From Nemopilema nomurai (Eukaryota; Cnidaria; Scyphozoa; Rhizostomeae; Rhizostomatidae): a stretch of DNA of 64,000 bases. Below are positions 59,101 to 64,000 of the stretch, piece by piece. The position numbers were made by a program, and so were the translations under genes. The stretch is from NCBI GenBank assembly GCA_003864495.1, contig ML133439.1:205500-269499 (forward strand), given 5' to 3'. A model generated the notes under the pieces. It saw only the letters and a list, made by a program, of their open reading frames with translations. It made no database searches and was not told where the DNA came from. The stretch's first letter is position 1, and each line of letters starts with the position of its first letter.

Positions 59101-60356
59101 TGTACAAACCCATCGATCGTCGGAGGTATCTTTCATCCAGCGGTTTGACCTCTGTTCCATCTGGAAACAGCATTCCCAGCTTCATAAAATACGGTGATTC
59201 TAGGCCATCACTGTATCTTACGTCAATTTTGTATCTGAATCCTTTTTTTAGCAAAAGACCATCTGAGCGCTGACTGCAGAGATTGTATCCGAAGTAAAGA
59301 TATCAATTAATCATTTAAAGAAGCCGAAAATAATTCTTCAAGCTCCTATCATCTGGTCTCTCTTACGATTATCCGATGCAAAAATAATTCGCTCGAAATA
59401 AGGTAAATTCGTGTTAATTCTCTTGCCAAAGAGAACTTGTTAACTTTCCATGTCAAAGCATAGAGATAAAATTCATGTTCATTTATTCTACATTCTTTTC
59501 AATTAATTCCCTCTTTTGCATTGTTACCATCATCTTCTTTGAAAAGAAGAGTTTTATTTTCAAAGGAATATGTAATATCCAGTCTTAGTTATTTGTATCA
59601 GACGTTTTTGTCTAGGAATCTAGATATACAATAAGTTCTTAAAGTTATCTTTTGAAACTTACTTGTAGGTCCACCCTATTGTAGAGGAAACAGTGTCAGT
59701 GTGTTTGACGGTAACGAGAACACCTGGTTGCAACTCAAAATCAACCACGCAATCCTCTCTGCATGCCACGATCAGGCGATGCACTCCAGACAATGTTGGC
59801 ACAAAGTAGGCCTGGTATCGAAAATGATGCCAAAGTGAAGTAGATGCGAGCTGCCACTCAAACTTGTTTTCGTTGATTATGCCTGTAGGACAGTCAGGGT
59901 AGCCGCCTAACTTGGAAAAATCTGGTATGGATTCACCTGATGACTTTATCCAAGTATCTCGATGAAGCCCAGGTCCTGGCTTGTAGAATCCTGTGACGAA
60001 GTGAGTACCACTGAACAGTTTACTTCATATGAGCTCGGCTCCAAGAAACAAGGGGTGCAAGATGCCCCACGAAATTGCATCAAACGCTATCAAATACATT
60101 TAAATCCTCTGTTTTGATGTAATGAGTTAATGTGCATTTTAACTAGCTAAAGACTATTTTTGCAAGAAAATCTTGAAAATGAAGTTGTGGAGCTGTTTTG
60201 AGATATGACTCAAAACCTCGAAGTAGGCATTTATTAGTAGAGAGCGTTTATCAAATTCATTTAGAATGGCATAAAAATATATTTACCTGTTCGAAACGAC
60301 GAGAAACTAGTTCCAACTAAGCAGGTGAAAATAATTATCCACATTTGTGAGTGCAT
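42079..60356 (-). CDS. Gene C: full-length PA14-FN3-glutamate-receptor-like channel, filter TAGYGD
   Basis: The only copy with all 22 exon segments in the window: signal (60287-60356), two PA14-like modules, nine FN3 domains, S1-M1, pore, M3, S2, M4 and tail with TAG at 42079. Exon boundaries, phases and most lengths equal the consensus. Private length changes: exon 5 (-2), exon 10 (-1), exon 14 (-2), exon 15 (-1 and -1), exon 16 (-1), exon 21 (-1). Each would stop translation as written. There are few substitutions around them, so base-calling error in an unpolished repeat is a live alternative to decay. The start ATG is present. The 5'UTR acceptor seen in A and B is missing, and about 590 bp is inserted between the putative promoter and first exon. 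Confidence 0.82.
42536..42885. repeat. Diverged tandem duplication in intron 20 (C)
   Basis: Same two ~175-bp units as in gene B. Confidence 0.68.
42975..43122 (-). CDS. Gene C exon 20: M4 transmembrane segment
   Basis: 148 nt, intact; Thr to Met just after the helix (RHMRG). Confidence 0.87.
43965..44233 (-). CDS. Gene C exon 19: S2 lobe
   Basis: 269 nt, intact, almost identical to gene B. Confidence 0.84.
44415..44478 (-). CDS. Gene C exon 18: M3-S2 linker
   Basis: 64 nt, intact. Confidence 0.74.
45916..46087 (-). CDS. Gene C exon 17: YGD and M3
   Basis: 172 nt, intact; M3 ends IINSLTAST, one residue closer to the iGluR gate pattern than A. Confidence 0.86.
46335..46428. repeat. GATTGACT-type repeat in intron 16 (C)
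   Basis: Matches the B form with the TAATGTAATGA interruption. Confidence 0.8.
46853..46946 (-). CDS. Gene C exon 16: pore helix, filter TTAG (frameshifted)
   Basis: 94 nt; one base missing in the Phe-Leu-Asp codons near 46919, before the pore helix. Donor GG|GTTAGT as in B. Confidence 0.85.
47891..48370 (-). CDS. Gene C exon 15: S1 lobe and M1 (two frameshifts)
   Basis: 480 nt against 482: single-base losses near 48211 (GTCCAGTCACG) and 48358 (run of C in Cys-Pro-Lys). Confidence 0.84.
48805..49105 (-). CDS. Gene C exon 14: FN3 domain 9 (frameshifted)
   Basis: 301 nt; one GA of a GAGAGA run near 48936 is missing. Confidence 0.8.
49627..49974 (-). CDS. Gene C exon 13: FN3 domain 8
   Basis: 348 nt, intact. 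Confidence 0.87.
50451..50676 (-). CDS. Gene C exon 12b: FN3 domain 7, second half
   Basis: 226 nt, intact; the reference form, acceptor gattttcag, phase 0 to 1. Confidence 0.86.
51098..51204 (-). CDS. Gene C exon 12a: FN3 domain 7, first half
   Basis: 107 nt, intact, identical in layout to gene A. Confidence 0.78.
51761..52081 (-). CDS. Gene C exon 11: FN3 domain 6
   Basis: 321 nt, intact; one His to Ile change (WINITV against WINHTV in A). Confidence 0.87.
52824..53122 (-). CDS. Gene C exon 10: FN3 domain 5 (frameshifted)
   Basis: 299 nt; one G of the Gly-Pro codons is missing near 52862, about 13 codons before the donor. Confidence 0.85.
53437..53730 (-). CDS. Gene C exon 9: FN3 domain 4
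   Basis: 294 nt, intact, with several replacements (ILSYEV, KCDDLK) absent from A and B. Confidence 0.87.
53910..54179. other. Unit C-specific ~270-bp insertion in intron 8
   Basis: Replaces about 50 bp found in A and B. No coding or repeat signature recognised. Confidence 0.55.
54423..54713 (-). CDS. Gene C exon 8: FN3 domain 3
   Basis: 291 nt, intact. Confidence 0.87.
54761..55622. repeat. Tandem duplication in intron 7, gene C only
   Basis: Two units, 54761-55179 and 55180-55622, each running from CTTAACG through the spacer-like text to GGGAAGTCTCTCAG. The units differ at many positions, so this is not a recent slip. Confidence 0.75.
55731..56024 (-). CDS. Gene C exon 7: FN3 domain 2
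   Basis: 294 nt, intact; ARRNGNITGY in place of AKRNGVITGY. Confidence 0.87.
56056..56188. repeat. Expanded (GATT)n/(CATT)n microsatellite in intron 6 (C)
   Basis: About 130 bp of GATT units switching to CATT units with an AATGTAATGA interruption; three times the A tract. Confidence 0.92.
56792..57118 (-). CDS. Gene C exon 6: FN3-like domain 1
   Basis: 327 nt, intact. Confidence 0.77.
57424..57597 (-). CDS. Gene C exon 5: PA14-like module 2, second half (frameshifted)
   Basis: 174 nt against 176 in B: two bases missing in the Gly-Asp-Asp codons near 57507, giving an early TAG. Confidence 0.77.
58127..58436 (-). CDS. Gene C exon 4: PA14-like module 2, first half
   Basis: 310 nt, intact; the donor side is AT|GTTAGT rather than AC|GTTAGT. 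Confidence 0.83.
59110..59273 (-). CDS. Gene C exon 3: PA14-like module 1, second half
   Basis: 164 nt, intact; acceptor ctctgcag is better than in A and B. Confidence 0.77.
59339..59491. other. Unit C-specific ~150-bp insertion in intron 2
   Basis: Interrupts sequence that is continuous in A and B. No family recognised; size fits a short interspersed or miniature element. Confidence 0.5.
59663..59990 (-). CDS. Gene C exon 2: PA14-like module 1, first half
   Basis: 328 nt, intact. Confidence 0.78.
60287..60356 (-). CDS. Gene C exon 1: start and signal peptide
   Basis: ATG intact; donor CAG|GTAAAT. Upstream, the 26-nt leader and its acceptor found in A and B are deleted, so the 5'UTR must be spliced elsewhere or be continuous. 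Confidence 0.72.
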
Positions 60357-61277
60357 CTTTAACCTTTTAAAAAATAAGACGGATAATTTTTTAATATTTG
60401 AAAACCAAATAATTTTTAGCATGTAGAATTGGCAATATCAAGATGTACATTCCCTTCAAGGCAATAGTAAGTTCTTGCTTCCAATCAAAAACATTTCCAC
60501 TATTTGAAAACGGTGGCTCTACTTCCCGTCATCTTCGAAGCAACATCTTACGCTATCCTTTCCTTGTGAGTTGCAATCCATCTACAGGTTTCAGCCAGAG
60601 TTCTACTGGGAAAGCCAGTTCCAGTGAATCGGTATACGCGTAGCAAAAAGTGGTGAGTTTGACATTTCTGTTTAATCGGTGCTAAGAGGCATTGATCAAA
60701 AGACAAAACGTAAGCTGTTATTGAAATTATTATTACCAGAAAGACAGTCTGTCACAAGTTGGCCACATGCAAATAGCTTTGCCATCTCTAATATGCACTA
60801 GAATGATCTTTAGAATAAAGAGACAAACAATAATCTGTAATCAAGACCGGGTACGTGAAATGTAAAGTTGATGCGCACATGCTTGTTACTAGAAGCGATG
60901 TAGGAGATAGAAGATTGTTTAAAAGAAGAAATAGAGCGCAAAGATTGTTCATTACACACCAAGCCAATAGGATTCAACGAAATGTAGTGGGCTTGCTGGT
61001 TAATATGGTGACATGGTGGCAGATTGGAAATTACAAATTCCGTCTAAGTCGTCATACAATGTGGTCGTTCCAATTACATAAATTCAAAAATCAGGTTTTG
61101 CACAAGTTTAGGTCAAAGTCTAACCTCTACGCAAAGGGTTGAATGCCCAAAGTGAGACCAGAGTGACAACGAACTATAAGAAAATACTTTTGCTCATTTC
61201 CTTTTCACTCGTCACATCATTGCATATAATGTTCTGTAGTGAAAATGTGTTGCTTATAGAATCGGTTTGAGACTTAC

Positions 61278-61333
61278 AGCGAGCTCAATTAGAAGCGCTA
61301 CTAGAACGAACCGTAAGGAATCAATTGAATTGG
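61278..61333 (-). promoter_or_regulatory. Gene C remnant of first non-coding exon
   Basis: Donor GCT|GTAAGT with exon base 61278 is kept; the promoter-side sequence is separated by the ~590-bp insertion. Confidence 0.3.
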
Positions 61334-61922
61334 TTCCATTGCAATTAGGTATGGTCTAGACCCCTATCTAGTCATTGAGCAATCATTCGTCCACTTTGCA
61401 GTTCTTGTTGTGTACTGGGTTGTAGTATAAATTTCCAAGGAGTTCTTCCCAGGATTTCAACAGGGTTAACATCTATATAGCCGAGGTGTTATCGCTGTAG
61501 TCCAATTAAATGCAAGACTTCCATCCCACAACGAACAACGCACTAAATGTCACTAGATCTCTCTTCGAGTTACAAGCAGCTTTTTTCTATATTAAAGAGC
61601 AACAAAATAATTAAAAAACAATCCAAATCCGTGCATACTAAAGTTGAAAACAAAAGTGTTCTACTCTTTAAAAATTTTTATCTTATTTGAAAGCAAAATA
61701 GTCTCTTTAAAGATTGATTTTCATACAAGACAAGTTGATATACAATTTACCTGGAATTCCAATTCCAGGGTGTTTTACCACTATCTTCCAATAAAGTTTT
61801 AAATCCAAATGGCAACTCTTTGATTTCTATTTTGCAGTTGTTATACATATGACAAAGAATTTTGGACTTCCTGTTTTGTGGGGACTCAAAATATGCACTG
61901 AAGCGGGCGTGTTGATATGATG
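61334..61922. other. Unit C-specific ~590-bp insertion upstream of gene C
   Basis: Absent from A and B, where the flanks join directly. Contains a perfect palindrome with 9-bp arms at 61750-61769 (CCTGGAATT..AATTCCAGG). No open frame of note. Confidence 0.6.
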
Positions 61923-64000
61923 AAACTATTCATTCATTCTTCTCGAATGTATCCAAGTTCTCAGCGCAGGTTGGACAGGTGGGGTAATTTCGGTATGTAC
62001 TGAATTCTCGCAAATCAAATGAACGAGAGGAGAAATCCACCGCTCTAAGAAAACTCCATGACCCGGCTGGCATAAGTCCGAAAATAGATTAATCGGTTTT
62101 AAGTGAGCGTGCTATAGCTGTATACTCATTGCTGATATATAAAACATATCATAATCAGTTTGGCATATGGTTGTATTTTATGAGTTTTCTTTTACTAAAG
62201 GTTCAGAAAGTAAGGGCTTGATCAGATGCCTTATCAAACTTACTTTTGAGATGGGACACATATTTTGAAAATGTGCCATTAGTACATGCTGGTCTAGATT
62301 GTATATCGCCGTTAGAAGGGGGATGGGCAAAAGGTGCCATTAAAAGACATGGAGACAGATTAAATGACAATGTGCCATTTAGAAGGGGAAGACCTGCCAC
62401 GCATGGGGCTCATATGACAAAAAAGTATAAATTTCAATTGCTGGGAAGAGGCACGCAGTTACAAAACATTGTTAAATTTAAACATACTTGATGTAGAGCA
62501 ACCGGAATGTGTTATAATTGAGAAGGCAACAGCAAGAAGCAGGAGGGTAGGCATTGTCTTTCAGGGGCTGCCAATCTACCATTTGAGGTTGGTGCAATCT
62601 TAAAGCAAAGAAAACGTCATCAAAAGTCACAACATCATGGGCATGGTTTTGTGTGATTGTTGGAACATTTCTCTGGAACTCTGGAAACCGCAACTCTGGA
62701 AACCGCAACTCTGGAAACCGAAAAGTTGTTTAGCTAGCATACCCACGTGCGATAGTCATGAATTGCATAGCCTAATTCCAATTCATGCAGGGAAGAAGTT
62801 TTTCGACCGTTGACGTTTTGCAATGGGAAACTGGAAAAACACAACAGACCAACAACAGTAAACAATAACGTTCTGTTTAGTTCAATACATCAGTGAGTTC
62901 ATAACCTGTTTCTATGGCTACTGTGTTTGGTTTGGATTTGCATAGCCTCCACCTGCTACATACGGGTATTTTCTGCCTTTTGGTGAGTGCTGGTGGGTCA
63001 ACCTTGTCCCATTCAAAAGAGTATTGTCGCTCAATTTCTAATGAATTTTTCTTCACATCAAATGTTTTTCCATAGAGCCTCATACATCAATTAAACGTTA
63101 TTTCTCTGAGATATTTTTTATGGCTTGGAAATGTGTCTCATCACATTTGCATGTGATTTTCAAGAAACTGCACATGGAGTGCTTTTGATTAAGCGACTCA
63201 TTTTCGTCTATAATTTCACTAACCGTTATTCAGTTGCGATTCAACCTTTTCTCCTGCCATTGAGAAAATCCAATGTTTTGGATGTAAGAGGAGAACAGTC
63301 CAAAAGAACATTTTTGGTAAAGTCTCTTGTACGAACAAGTGCTTTGTAGTACAAAACTTCACGATAGCTTGAAAAAGCGGAATCAATATTTGCATGGTAA
63401 ATGTATATTTTTCTTTTGATACTTCTCAGATTGTTCGAAAAATGGAAAATTACCAAAAGATGACACAATAAATAGCCAGTTGTAGTATATTTTCAGCTAT
63501 AGCCAGTCATATACTCTTCTAATGCCAATCATCATCACTCTTTAGCGTTTTTGATTCGCAACTGGCTCTGTATATTGTCAGCTTTTTGTTATTTTCTGAC
63601 GTTTGCAAACACTTTCGGGTTTAAAATGTAGTTGAATTATGAAAAAATTGTTTCGCTATATTAGCTATTGTGGCGCCTCCTTTATCTATATTTTGTTCGG
63701 TAAGCGAGGCGTCTGGTTGCAAATATATGGGAGTTCACGGGTGTTCCGTTATTATGCAATGCAGAAGGACAATATCTATCAATTTCTCTATCAATAAAAG
63801 GCCAAAAAAGGATAAATGGTACAATTGTCCATAAGAACGAAGTAGAAAATAAGATTATAACTTTAAACTGTTTGCGCATAAAGGTATTCAAGCTTTAGAA
63901 ATTGAGCGAATCTTCTTACCTTTGTGCGATTTTCAAATTTCCAGAAACAACCTCTTTAAAAGCTCTCTTTAAAGTATCGTTTGGTTTGAAATGCTCTACA
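61923..64000. other. Spacer upstream of gene C, to the right edge
   Basis: Matches the A and B spacers with more divergence. The minus-strand frame 62877-63083 ending DVLN-stop is longest here. The conserved block is at about 63655-63790. No gene supported. Confidence 0.55.

Larger units (their letters stand above)
43149..64000. repeat. Tandem unit C, continuing past the right edge
   Basis: At 64000 the sequence is still inside spacer matching about 18990 of unit A, so a further unit or the array end lies to the right. Unit-specific gains: about 270 bp at 53910, an intronic duplication at 54761-55622, about 150 bp at 59339, and about 590 bp at 61334. Confidence 0.92.

Noticed and set aside
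1..64000. CRISPR array, tRNA, rRNA, bacterial operon or viral genes
   Set aside because: No regularly spaced repeats with unique spacers, no cloverleaf or rRNA text, and no ribosome-binding-site-led gene clusters were seen; the coding signal is spliced throughout.

Overview
This window is animal genomic DNA: AT-rich, with many introns bounded by GT..AG and mostly phase-1 exon cassettes of extracellular modules. An anthozoan cnidarian (coral or sea anemone) is my best guess, from the domain repertoire, intron sizes and tetranucleotide-rich introns. That assignment is inference. No bacterial, plasmid, CRISPR or RNA gene was seen.

The whole window is a direct tandem array of one locus. Unit A is about 1-21251, unit B about 21252-43148, and unit C about 43149 to the right edge. 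Every gene lies on the minus strand, so 5' is at the high coordinate. Each unit carries one 22-exon gene, followed on its 5' side by about 3-4 kb of spacer before the next gene's 3' end. Gene A (857-16068) loses its last two exons off the left edge. Gene B is 20176-38057 and gene C is 42079-60356. Reconciling the three copies exon by exon gives a consensus coding sequence of 5406 nt (1801 codons plus stop) in which every splice phase agrees.

The predicted consensus protein is a type I-like receptor channel. It has a signal peptide, two PA14-like modules and nine fibronectin type III domains. These are followed by an ionotropic-glutamate-receptor-like ligand-binding lobe S1, M1, a re-entrant pore loop with a K+-channel filter, M3, lobe S2, M4 and an acidic cytoplasmic tail. 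The filter reads TTVGYGD in gene A and TTAGYGD in genes B and C, and it is split by a phase-2 intron. A K+-type filter in an iGluR scaffold is known from bacterial GluR0 and the rotifer receptor AvGluR1. I do not know of a described PA14/FN3-headed version.

The copies are not equivalent. Gene B lost exons 11 and 12 and part of exon 13, and gained about 3 kb of unrelated DNA containing a same-strand, phase-compatible terminal exon that encodes an apple/PAN domain. All exons upstream of that insert are free of frameshifts, while exons 14-17 downstream carry several. Gene B may therefore make a secreted PA14-FN3-PAN protein of about 947 residues instead of a channel. Genes A and C carry scattered private 1-2 nt indels, which mean either decay or unpolished long-read errors in a near-identical repeat. 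Identity among the copies is mosaic, pointing to gene conversion.
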